A stretch of DNA of 15,697 bases from CAZIVO01 sp964542765. GTDB taxonomy: Bacteria; Planctomycetota; UBA1135; UBA2386. Where the stretch lies: positions 1 to 15,697 of the forward strand of contig CAZIVO010000091.1 in NCBI GenBank assembly GCA_964542765.1. Direction: 5' to 3'. Both the position numbers and the translations under genes were made by a program. Position 1 is the stretch's first letter; every line of letters begins with the position of its first letter. The notes under the pieces were generated by a model, which saw nothing but the letters and a program-made list of their open reading frames with translations, was not told the origin of the DNA and did not search any database. This document shows positions 7,542 to 14,286 of the stretch, piece after piece.

Positions 7542-8705
7542 ATGAGGATTGCCTACCTGGATTGCCCATCAGGGGTAGCGGGGGACATGTGGGTCGGTGC
7601 GATGCTGGATGCCGGTCTCGAAATCGAGCCGCTCGTGGCCGCTATCGACTCCATGGGATTGCCCGGGGTGGCTCTCGATGTTGAGCCGGTCTTGCGATCG
7701 GGTATTGGCGGCAGCTTGTTCAAGGTCAAGATTCCGCCGGGAGACAAGCCTCATCGGCATCTTGCGGATGTGCTGAAGATGACCGGTTGTGCGGATGTTC
7801 CGGACAAGGTCAAGCAGCGTGTGGAAGCGGTTTTCATGGCGATTGCGAAGGTGGAGGCCGAGGTGCATCGCCAATCTATCGAGGCCGTGCATTTCCACGA
7901 AGTCGGCGCCGAAGACGCGATCGTAGATGTCGTCTGTGCCTGTCTTGGGGTGCACCTCCTCGGACTCGAGAAGATCTATTCTTCTGCGGTTGCTGTGGGC
8001 TCGGGATCTGTCCGTTGTGATCATGGTGTGATGCCAGTGCCTGCACCCGGAGCTCTTGCGAATCTGTTTGGAATCCCGGTACGTTCGGGAAGCTTGACCG
8101 GCGAGCGCACGACGCCAACAGGCGCCGCACTCTTGAAGGTTTTGGTGGATGAGTTTGAGCCTGCCTTGGTTTGGACTCCGACCGCGACGGGCTATGGTGC
8201 AGGAACCCGTGATGATCCCAATCACCCCAATCTCCTTCGATTGACATTGGGTGAGTCATGCGAGTCAGGCCCTTCGTCAGAGATCTTCGAGGTAACGTGT
8301 AATCTCGACACTGCGACCGGCGAGCAGATAGGTTATTTGCTCGATGGCCTCCTTGTCCGTGGAGCTGTCGATGCCTTTGCGACTGCTGTGCAAATGAAAA
8401 AGGGCAGACCCGGCTACCAGTTGACCGCCTTGGTTGAGTCAGAGATGCGTGAGGACGTCACCCAGTTTCTTCTGGAAGAATCGACGTCACTCGGGGTGAG
8501 GATGCACCGGGTCATGCGTGAGGTCCTTGAGCGTTGGTCGGAGGTGGTGGATACCGATCTGGGGCCTGTCCGCCACAAGATTGCACGTTTGCCATCGGGG
8601 TCGGTGGTGCGTCGCCCCGAGGACGATGAGATCAAGCGATTGGTCGAGGAGAAGGGTTTGACGCGTTCTGAAGTGCTCGACCGAATCGGCCGCGCCCGAC
8701 CCTGA
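7542..8705 (+). CDS. larC: Nickel-pincer cofactor biosynthesis protein LarC (nickel insertase)
   Basis: Homologue of LarC, the CTP-dependent cyclometallase that inserts nickel into the pyridinium dithio-acid to give the nickel-pincer nucleotide cofactor used by lactate racemase and other LarA-family racemases and epimerases. Seen: LDCPSGVAGDM at the N-terminus (6-16), HRHL (71-74), HFHEVGAEDAIVDV (117-130), DHGVMPVPAPG with ERTTPTGAALL downstream, and the C-terminal LarC2-type segment with MKKGRPG (from residue 285) and LGVRMHR. The family's N-[IL]-DD pattern reads NLDT here. Unlike the Lactobacillus plantarum gene, where the two halves are joined by a ribosomal frameshift, this is one uninterrupted frame. 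387 residues is within range. ATG 7542 has only a weak AAAGAA upstream. LarA, LarB and LarE are not in the window. Confidence 0.92.
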   Translation: MRIAYLDCPSGVAGDMWVGAMLDAGLEIEPLVAAIDSMGLPGVALDVEPVLRSGIGGSLFKVKIPPGDKPHRHLADVLKMTGCADVPDKVKQRVEAVFMAIAKVEAEVHRQSIEAVHFHEVGAEDAIVDVVCACLGVHLLGLEKIYSSAVAVGSGSVRCDHGVMPVPAPGALANLFGIPVRSGSLTGERTTPTGAALLKVLVDEFEPALVWTPTATGYGAGTRDDPNHPNLLRLTLGESCESGPSSEIFEVTCNLDTATGEQIGYLLDGLLVRGAVDAFATAVQMKKGRPGYQLTALVESEMREDVTQFLLEESTSLGVRMHRVMREVLERWSEVVDTDLGPVRHKIARLPSGSVVRRPEDDEIKRLVEEKGLTRSEVLDRIGRARP

Positions 8706-8746
8706 TCTCGAGCGTCCGCGGTCTGTGGGTGTGGCAGATCTTTGCG

Positions 8747-9307
8747 TCAGGCTCTGGACAGGAAGTCGCCGGTATCCGTCGCCACCTTCACCTTTTCACC
8801 GATCTTGATATGCAGCGGTGCTTTGATGATGAGGCCGGTGTTCAGAGTGACATTCTTCTGGACGTTGGTGGCCGTGTCACCACGCACAGCATCTTCAGCG
8901 TCGATGACTTCGAGAACTGCTGCCGCTGGGAGCTGGATGCTGGAAGCTTCACCCTCACAAAAGAGAACATCGACGCTGGCATTTTCGGGAATGTATTTCA
9001 TTGCATCCTCGATCACGTCAAGCGGAAGGTGGAATTGCTCATAGTTCTCGTTGTCCATGAAAACATGCCCGTTGCCATCCTTGTACAGGTACTGGCACGC
9101 CCTGGATTCCATGAACACTGGCTCGATCGTGTCACCGGATGACATGCGGAGTTCCTTCTGTCGTCCAGATTTGAGTCCGCGAAGTAGAAGGTGGTTGATC
9201 GCCCGTCCCTTGCCGGGGGTGACGTGATTGTATTTGGCGATTTGAAATAATTCGCCTTCGTGGCGAATGACCATCCCGCGCTTAGCTTCCGTGACTCGGA
9301 TACCCAT
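8747..9307 (-). CDS. efp: Translation elongation factor P
   Basis: EF-P binds stalled ribosomes between the P and E sites and promotes peptide bonds at consecutive prolines. Seen: the three-domain layout, with an N-terminal KOW-like domain carrying the loop TPGKGRA, whose K33 matches the modified lysine of E. coli EF-P, a middle OB domain containing VFMDNENYEQFHLP, and a C-terminal OB domain ending KVATDTGDFLSRA, near the usual RVDTRTGEYV. 186 residues is standard. The segment after the loop (AINHLLLRGLKSG) differs from the common AFVRTKLKNLKTG, a lineage feature. No EpmA, EpmB or other modifying enzyme lies nearby, so the modification is unknown. It starts 8 nt after the rpoN stop and is presumably co-transcribed with it. 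The 41-nt gap to the convergent larC stop has no clear terminator. Confidence 0.94.
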   Translation of the reverse strand: MGIRVTEAKRGMVIRHEGELFQIAKYNHVTPGKGRAINHLLLRGLKSGRQKELRMSSGDTIEPVFMESRACQYLYKDGNGHVFMDNENYEQFHLPLDVIEDAMKYIPENASVDVLFCEGEASSIQLPAAAVLEVIDAEDAVRGDTATNVQKNVTLNTGLIIKAPLHIKIGEKVKVATDTGDFLSRA

Positions 9308-9315
9308 GATCTATC

Positions 9316-10803
9316 TCAGAATTCCTTGCGCCGACTTGATGATTCGATGCCGAGCGCTTTTCGGTACTTGGTTACTGTTCTTCGTGCGATATGTATGCCT
9401 TGATCGCTTAGTTTTTCAACTAGTTGATCATCTGAGAGGGGGCTGTTCTTGTCCTCGGCTGCGACAATTTCCTGCAGGGTTTGCTTGATTGCCTGCTGGC
9501 TGACGATCTTGCCGCTGTCGGTGACCGTCCCGCCGGAGAAGAACCTCTTGAGTCCGAATATTCCCTGGGGAGTTTCGATGTATTTCCCGGAGATGGCTCG
9601 GCTGACTGTTGAGATGTGGACCCCGACAGTGTCGGCGACATCCTGCATCTTCATTGGTTTGAGGTGCTGTATCCCCTCACGCAGGAAGCCTTCTTGGCGG
9701 CGAACGATCTCGCTGGAGATTCTCTGAATGGTGTTCTGACGCTGGTGGACAGCCTCGATGAATGACTTTGCGGCATCGATCTTCCGCCGGAGATATTCGT
9801 AGACTTTCGGATCTGTCCGGGCCTCCTTGAGGAGGTTCCTGTACACGGAAGATATTCCGAGGTAGGGGATGGAGCCGCGTTCTGTGCGAACTTCGAACTT
9901 GCCATCCATCTCGTCGACGATGACATCCGGGGTGACCGTGGCATTCAAGCAGTGCGTGAAAGTCGAACCGGGATGTGGGTTGAGGCACTGTTTGATGAAG
10001 TCCCAGCTATCCTTGATTTCATCGATGGTGGCGCCGGTGGCCTTTGCGATTTTGGGCAGTTTGTTGAGGGCCAGGTCATCGAGGTGGTCCTCGACGAGGG
10101 TGATCGTGAGGGGGCGGGCGTAGCTCATGCGTTCGAGTTGCATGAGCAGGCAATCGCGAAGATCTCGGGCGGCGATACCGGGAGGATCCAGATCTCGTAT
10201 GAGATCGATGGCTTCTTGGGCGAGCGGGATCGGAACAGAGTGTTCCTCAGCTATCTGATCCGTCGTGTCGGCGAAGCGGCCATCGTCATCTAGTGAATAA
10301 ATAATATGTTCGACTACCTGATAGAGCTGGTCAGAGGTCTCCATGAGTCGGACCTGTTCCAGGAGATAGTCGGGAAGAGACATGCCGACATCAGGAGTAT
10401 TGTTGAGTGCTTCGAGCTTGTTCTCGGCGTCTTCGATACTTCCGCGCGGTGAACGAGAACTGTGATCTGCTCGCTGTTCAAGCTGGTCGAACTCGCTCTC
10501 GTAATGGGCCTGTAGTTCTTCCTCCAGGCTGGGTCCTGAGTCGAAGTCTGGATCGTCATCCAATGGCCCGGTTTCGTCATTGGGCGAATCTGCACCTTCT
10601 TGGTTTTCGACGATCTCGAGGAAGACATTCTCCTGCAGTTCCTGCTCGATCTGATCCTGCAATTCGATCATCGGAGATTGCAGGATCTGCATGGCCTGGA
10701 TCATCTGCGGAGATTGGACCAGGCGTTGCTGAGTCTGTAGTTGTTGTGTCAGGCCAAGGCGCATGTCATGAACAGGAGTAACGGCGGGGGGCGATTCCTG
10801 CAC
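9316..10803 (-). CDS. rpoN: RNA polymerase sigma-54 factor
   Basis: Alternative sigma factor that recognises -24/-12 promoters and needs an AAA+ enhancer-binding protein for open-complex formation. Seen: glutamine-rich region I (LGLTQQLQTQQRLVQSPQMIQAMQILQ, about residues 16-42), the acidic region II (70-115), the core-binding region with LDPPGIAARDLRDCL (205-219) and LNPHPGSTFT, the helix-turn-helix around MQDVADTVGVHISTVSRAISG (386-406) and the RpoN box ARRTVTKYR (473-481). 495 residues from GTG 10803; the coordinates give this longest frame. ATG 10764 (residue 14) opens directly on MRLGLTQQL, the typical sigma-54 N-terminus, and the promoter at 10806-10814 argues that this ATG is used. Neither start has a good Shine-Dalgarno. 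No enhancer-binding protein gene is in the window. efp follows after 8 nt. Confidence 0.95.
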   Translation of the reverse strand: MQESPPAVTPVHDMRLGLTQQLQTQQRLVQSPQMIQAMQILQSPMIELQDQIEQELQENVFLEIVENQEGADSPNDETGPLDDDPDFDSGPSLEEELQAHYESEFDQLEQRADHSSRSPRGSIEDAENKLEALNNTPDVGMSLPDYLLEQVRLMETSDQLYQVVEHIIYSLDDDGRFADTTDQIAEEHSVPIPLAQEAIDLIRDLDPPGIAARDLRDCLLMQLERMSYARPLTITLVEDHLDDLALNKLPKIAKATGATIDEIKDSWDFIKQCLNPHPGSTFTHCLNATVTPDVIVDEMDGKFEVRTERGSIPYLGISSVYRNLLKEARTDPKVYEYLRRKIDAAKSFIEAVHQRQNTIQRISSEIVRRQEGFLREGIQHLKPMKMQDVADTVGVHISTVSRAISGKYIETPQGIFGLKRFFSGGTVTDSGKIVSQQAIKQTLQEIVAAEDKNSPLSDDQLVEKLSDQGIHIARRTVTKYRKALGIESSSRRKEF

Positions 10804-10805
10804 CT

Positions 10806-10814
10806 ATTATATCA
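10806..10814 (-). promoter_or_regulatory. Extended -10 promoter for rpoN-efp
   Basis: Read on the minus strand, 10814 to 10806 is TGATATAAT, a perfect extended -10 (TG-n-TATAAT) of the housekeeping sigma-70 class. At 17-bp spacing the -35 position reads TGAGTT, a poor match, which is normal for extended -10 promoters. Expected start of transcription is near 10799, inside the reading frame that begins at GTG 10803. Confidence 0.6.
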
Positions 10815-10867
10815 GGCTACCGCCACCGAACTCACTGCATCGTGATGAGTCCGGCGACAGTAGCCTG
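10813..10867. other. Long imperfect stem-loop upstream of rpoN
   Basis: Three nested stems: CAGGCTAC (10813-10820) with GTAGCCTG (10860-10867), CGCC (10821-10824) with GGCG (10853-10856), and ACTCA (10830-10834) with TGAGT (10846-10850). That is 17 base pairs interrupted by a 3-nt bulge (10857-10859) and a 5/2 internal loop, with an 11-nt apical loop. In the transcript of the upstream gene this would be a strong hairpin, followed by A/U-rich but not U-only sequence. The outer arm overlaps the extended -10. Possible roles are terminator of the upstream operon or DNA-level operator for rpoN. Confidence 0.5.
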
Positions 10868-10869
10868 TG

Positions 10870-10906
10870 AAGGCCCGTGTAGGCCAGTTGCCAGCCATGG
10901 GCCCTT
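10870..10906 (-). terminator. Terminator-like hairpin after the double secretin-like gene
   Basis: AAGGCCC (10870-10876) pairs with GGGCCCTT (10899-10906) through seven base pairs with one bulged base (10902). On the minus strand it begins 13 nt after the stop codon at 10919. There is no T-run, so it would be a weak intrinsic or a Rho-assisted terminator or a 3'-end stabilising hairpin. With the next stem-loop it makes the 115-nt gap almost wholly structured. Confidence 0.35.
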
Positions 10907-10918
10907 GGGGATGACGAT

Positions 10919-12724
10919 TCAGTTCAGGGTGGCGCGCAGGACATTGCGCGATCGGTAATGGTTGCCGCCGATCTCGACCGATGGGCCGAGACCGAGTTGG
11001 AGATCGCTTGTCACGTCGATCTTGCCGTTCAGCATGGCCTCGAAGGTGTTGATTTGTTCGAGATAGAGGTCGCCACCGTCTGCCAGTTCGGTTGCGCGGC
11101 GGGTGGGCGAGGGCGCGTGGTGGATCGACAGGTCGAGCTTGGCGCCGATCCCCTCCTCGACGCGGTAAGGGAAGGTCGAGCAGATGACGCCGTTGAAAAG
11201 ACTGGTCAGAACCGGGTCAGCGATCGATTTCTCCTGTGCGATTTCGACCTGGAAATCGTGGATAGCAGTGGTTTCCCGACCCTTCACCAGAACATGAGAT
11301 CGTCCTAGAAGAGCCGGAAAGGTGACCGCGTGGAGTTTGCGGTCGGAGGCTGTCGTTGTCTGGATTGCCGATGCAGGGAAAACGCTTCCCGAATCGGCTT
11401 CGGCGAGCAGTTCGGTTTCGACCGTCATGCTCACGGTGCGGAGCCAACGATCTTGCAATCCAACGAGCAAGGATCGAATAGCATCGCGTCTTGCCTGGGG
11501 GGCTCGGATGGCGAGGTGCCCTGCGAGCCTGAGCGCGAGTTCACCGTTCTCATCGCCGACACCCGTCATATCAAGGATGAGATTCTCGATCTCTTCCGTC
11601 GTGTCGAGACCGTGTGAGTGTTTGGCGGTCTCGCTGACGGCCATCTTCAATGGCGTTGGCGGATTCGAAGTCGCGTTTTCGGGATCAGATGTGATCCACC
11701 GTCGCATGGATTTCGAAGTGAAAGCCGAGATTGGAAAGAAGGATGTGTCGTTGTTCGGCGCGGGTGTCTGAGTAAGGCGCTTGACGTTGACGGTGAGCAG
11801 CATGTTGCCGCCAGCTTCATCGGCCCCCTGCAGGGACAGCAAGAGTGCACCGCCGTCAGTGACTCTTCCCGAAAAGGTTCCCGAGCAGATATCGAGGTCT
11901 GGAACATCGACGGACGGGAGATCAGCGACACCGGTGGATCTGCTGGCGAAGGGTCCATTCCGTTCGCCGAGCGCGAATTGGCAGAAGAGGGTGAGGTCTT
12001 CGGTGCCGGTCATGACGTGAGGTTCGACGATGAGGCGGACCCCCTCGAAAGCGGATTCGACGATTGGATCGCCGGTTCTCGCGCCCTGTGCGACTTCGAC
12101 ATCCACGTCACGCAGGTAGCTCGAGTAGCGCTCTTGCGAGAGGGTTGTCTGGTTGCCGGCCCTGCAGACGCTTGTTCCGCTCCAGATGTGCTGGAGCCCT
12201 TCAGTCAGCGAGGCCGTCTGGTTGGCGGCTGACAGGGCTGGCAGAGTTCGCGCGCTCGGAATCCGGTAGAGGTTCGCTTGCACCCGAATGCGCTGCACCA
12301 AGGCAGCTCGGAGATGTGCCAAGGAGTTTTCGATCATCTTCACATGATCGGGGCTGCCGGTGACCATCAGCGCACCGCCGGTCTCACGCAGGGTGAAGTC
12401 GGGCACACTGTCAAAATCGAAGGTTGATGATTCTCGAAGGAAATCGAGCAAGACCTCTTCACTGGTCAGTACCCGATCTCCTGCCCAGCCTTCCAGGAGA
12501 TGGGCGACGCTCGCGCCATTGGAAAGCTCCGATGATTCGTCGCTCCAGGCCAGTGATCCGAGGCGGGGAGGCTGTGGTGCGCGTGAGCGTCCGATCATCT
12601 CCTGAACCGAGAGGGTCTTGAAGATGAATTCGGCCGTGGGTTGCGAAGTCGTCTCATGGTTGTTCGGGTTGGGTCCCTGGGGAATGGCACTGAGTGATGC
12701 CAAGACAATAGAGCTGATCAACAT
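10919..12724 (-). CDS. Exported double secretin-like repeat protein of unknown function
   Basis: 601 residues with a short hydrophobic N-terminus (LISSIVLASLSA), probably a signal peptide. The chain consists of two homologous units, about 87-315 and 375-601. Each has a small alpha/beta part resembling secretin N domains (GGALMVTGSPDHVKMIENSL in unit 1), then a beta-rich part with D-x-x-VE-[VI]-AQ and [GA]-DP-[IV]-x-x-S-x-F-x-GV (206-229 and 490-513, constant offset 284), then a closing strand pair (284-300 and 565-581). These resemble secretin-family beta regions, but the VPLLGDIP-type signature expected in GspD/PilQ is missing, so a true outer-membrane gate is doubtful. ATG 12724 is supported by AAGGAG eight bases upstream. 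It follows the anti-sigma gene by 32 nt and is probably in its operon. Alternative: an envelope adaptor or assembly protein. Confidence 0.65.
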   Translation of the reverse strand: MLISSIVLASLSAIPQGPNPNNHETTSQPTAEFIFKTLSVQEMIGRSRAPQPPRLGSLAWSDESSELSNGASVAHLLEGWAGDRVLTSEEVLLDFLRESSTFDFDSVPDFTLRETGGALMVTGSPDHVKMIENSLAHLRAALVQRIRVQANLYRIPSARTLPALSAANQTASLTEGLQHIWSGTSVCRAGNQTTLSQERYSSYLRDVDVEVAQGARTGDPIVESAFEGVRLIVEPHVMTGTEDLTLFCQFALGERNGPFASRSTGVADLPSVDVPDLDICSGTFSGRVTDGGALLLSLQGADEAGGNMLLTVNVKRLTQTPAPNNDTSFFPISAFTSKSMRRWITSDPENATSNPPTPLKMAVSETAKHSHGLDTTEEIENLILDMTGVGDENGELALRLAGHLAIRAPQARRDAIRSLLVGLQDRWLRTVSMTVETELLAEADSGSVFPASAIQTTTASDRKLHAVTFPALLGRSHVLVKGRETTAIHDFQVEIAQEKSIADPVLTSLFNGVICSTFPYRVEEGIGAKLDLSIHHAPSPTRRATELADGGDLYLEQINTFEAMLNGKIDVTSDLQLGLGPSVEIGGNHYRSRNVLRATLN

Positions 12725-12756
12725 GTCGAGATCTCCTTCGCGGAAAACAGTTTCAG

Positions 12757-14286
12757 TCAGAGGGGCATCGTCTTTGTTCCGCGATCACGGAACAGTGCAG
12801 CGGCAATTTCGAACTGCTGCTGCGAGAAGGAGCCTGCTTCCAGGAAGCGTTTCTCCTCCGTTGTGAGTTTCATATTTGCGAGCCAGGGTCGAATGGCATC
12901 GGCGTGCAGGCTGGCGAGAGCAGCTTTCAGCAACTCGGGACGCCGGCTGCGAGGGAGTGCCGTTGTGAGTGTCACGACCGTGTCTGGAGCGCTGGACCGA
13001 CTCATGGCCCATGCGGATAGCAGGCTCTCTTCGCGCCGCCGTCCATGGACGATCGCCAAGAGGTCCTCGACGGCAAGTCCGTCGTGGCGTTCTGCCAGGG
13101 CCAGCAGGCATCTGCGCCTCCGGTCGGCGTTGTGGCTTTTCTTCAGTTCGAACACCAGATCGAGCGTTGCGGTGGTGGGTAGATCTGTGAACCAGAGTCT
13201 GGCTCTATCACCGACAGGATCGTCGGACCCCTTGGCGTCGGTCTTGCGACTGCGAATATCCAAATCGCCCCATAGATCGAGCAGGAAGGGCACGCGACCG
13301 GGACGGATCAGGGGAGCGTTCGCGGCTGCAGCGATCCGGTCCGCGGTGGCGGTGTCGGTGGTCAGAACCGAGCGCAATTGTGTATCGATGCGCTTGTCGC
13401 CGATGTGGGCACAGACTCGCTGCCAGAACTCATCGTCGGAGGCCTGTGAAAGCGCGCCCCGGAAACGAGCTATCGCATTGGGATTTTCACGCGTGCTGGT
13501 GAGGAGTTTGGTTCGCAATTCGGCATCGATATTCGCAACCAGAAGATGAGCCAGGGCACGCGTGGCGGCGCGGCTCGGCAGCTTCGTCAGGCTTTTTCCG
13601 GCGCTCAGGCGAAGGGCGCTCGCGAGTTCGGAAACCTGGCTTGTCCGAGGGGTTGGCCAGCCGAATGCGCTGGTTCGAGCCATGACGCCAGCCAGCATGC
13701 GCTGTGCGAGTTCTTCGTCGAGAGCCAGCAGGTAGAGTTGTTCCACCGGCTTGTCGAGCAGTAATTCCTCCAGGCTGGGCAGAGGCTTCTTGCGTTTCCG
13801 CGGCCGCGCCAGTGGGGGGTCCGGCAGGAGAACCGCTCCACTGGCCAGCATTTGCCGCAGGAGGACACTGTCCTCATCGATCTTTGCCGGTCGCTCGTTT
13901 GCCACATGTACGCCCTCGGCGGGTCGGTCGTGATCGACGATGTTCTCGGCTGGTTTGCCGATCCAGAACATGGCGCCGATGAAGCCCGCGGCGATGAGCG
14001 AAGCGGCGGTGACCAGGCGGAGTGTCCATGAAGTGCCGGTGGCGGCGCTCTCGGTGGCTTCGTGGCTCTCGATGCCGGAGAAGAGGCGGCTGGCCAGTTC
14101 ATCATCGACCTCGCTACCCGAGTTCCTGGCCAGGAGTGCGTCGAGGCGGCGTGCTCGCGCCAGATCGGAGCGGCAGGTCCCGCAGTCGGCGAGATGTTCG
14201 CTGATGGACAGGGCATCGTTGGCTGACGATCCTGGATCTCCGTCAAGGAAATGGGCCAGGACATCATCACTTCGTTGGCATTTCAT
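12757..14286 (-). CDS. Membrane anti-sigma factor with zinc-binding ZAS domain and large extracytoplasmic helical domain
   Basis: Predicted anti-sigma partner of the ECF factor encoded just upstream. Seen: an N-terminal zinc-finger anti-sigma (zf-HC2/ZAS) domain with H31-x3-C35-x2-C38 (HLADCGTC) and C3 as probable fourth ligand; a transmembrane segment at about 89-109; then roughly 400 residues outside the cytoplasm, starting with a proline/basic linker (RPRKRKKPLPSLEELLLDKP) and continuing as helical, HEAT-like repeats, for example RRRCLLALAERHDGLAVEDLLAI and RRPELLKAALASLHADAIRP. Known ZAS proteins sequester their sigma until a signal is sensed. The ectodomain is far longer than in ordinary RsiW/RsgI-type proteins and is the likely sensor. 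ATG 14286 overlaps the sigma stop (TCAT on the plus strand), giving coupled translation. Function is strongly supported by domain and position. Confidence 0.85.
   Translation of the reverse strand: MKCQRSDDVLAHFLDGDPGSSANDALSISEHLADCGTCRSDLARARRLDALLARNSGSEVDDELASRLFSGIESHEATESAATGTSWTLRLVTAASLIAAGFIGAMFWIGKPAENIVDHDRPAEGVHVANERPAKIDEDSVLLRQMLASGAVLLPDPPLARPRKRKKPLPSLEELLLDKPVEQLYLLALDEELAQRMLAGVMARTSAFGWPTPRTSQVSELASALRLSAGKSLTKLPSRAATRALAHLLVANIDAELRTKLLTSTRENPNAIARFRGALSQASDDEFWQRVCAHIGDKRIDTQLRSVLTTDTATADRIAAAANAPLIRPGRVPFLLDLWGDLDIRSRKTDAKGSDDPVGDRARLWFTDLPTTATLDLVFELKKSHNADRRRRCLLALAERHDGLAVEDLLAIVHGRRREESLLSAWAMSRSSAPDTVVTLTTALPRSRRPELLKAALASLHADAIRPWLANMKLTTEEKRFLEAGSFSQQQFEIAAALFRDRGTKTMPL

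Noticed and set aside
8706..8746. Bidirectional terminator between larC and efp
   Set aside because: The 41-nt gap has no stem longer than a few bases and no T- or A-run.
10919..12724. Canonical GspD/PilQ outer-membrane secretin
   Set aside because: Only secretin-like N and beta elements are present, in two copies; the gate signature and a convincing C-terminal channel region are missing.
12863..13549. A 228-codon plus-strand frame antisense to the anti-sigma gene
   Set aside because: Composition is Ser/Arg/Ala-rich with no domain, and the minus strand carries ZAS and transmembrane features in one long frame.
13605..14270. A 221-codon minus-strand frame overlapping the anti-sigma gene in another frame
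   Set aside because: Same strand but shifted frame; its composition is Pro/Ser/Trp-rich and it has no start signal, whereas the anti-sigma frame has conserved features.
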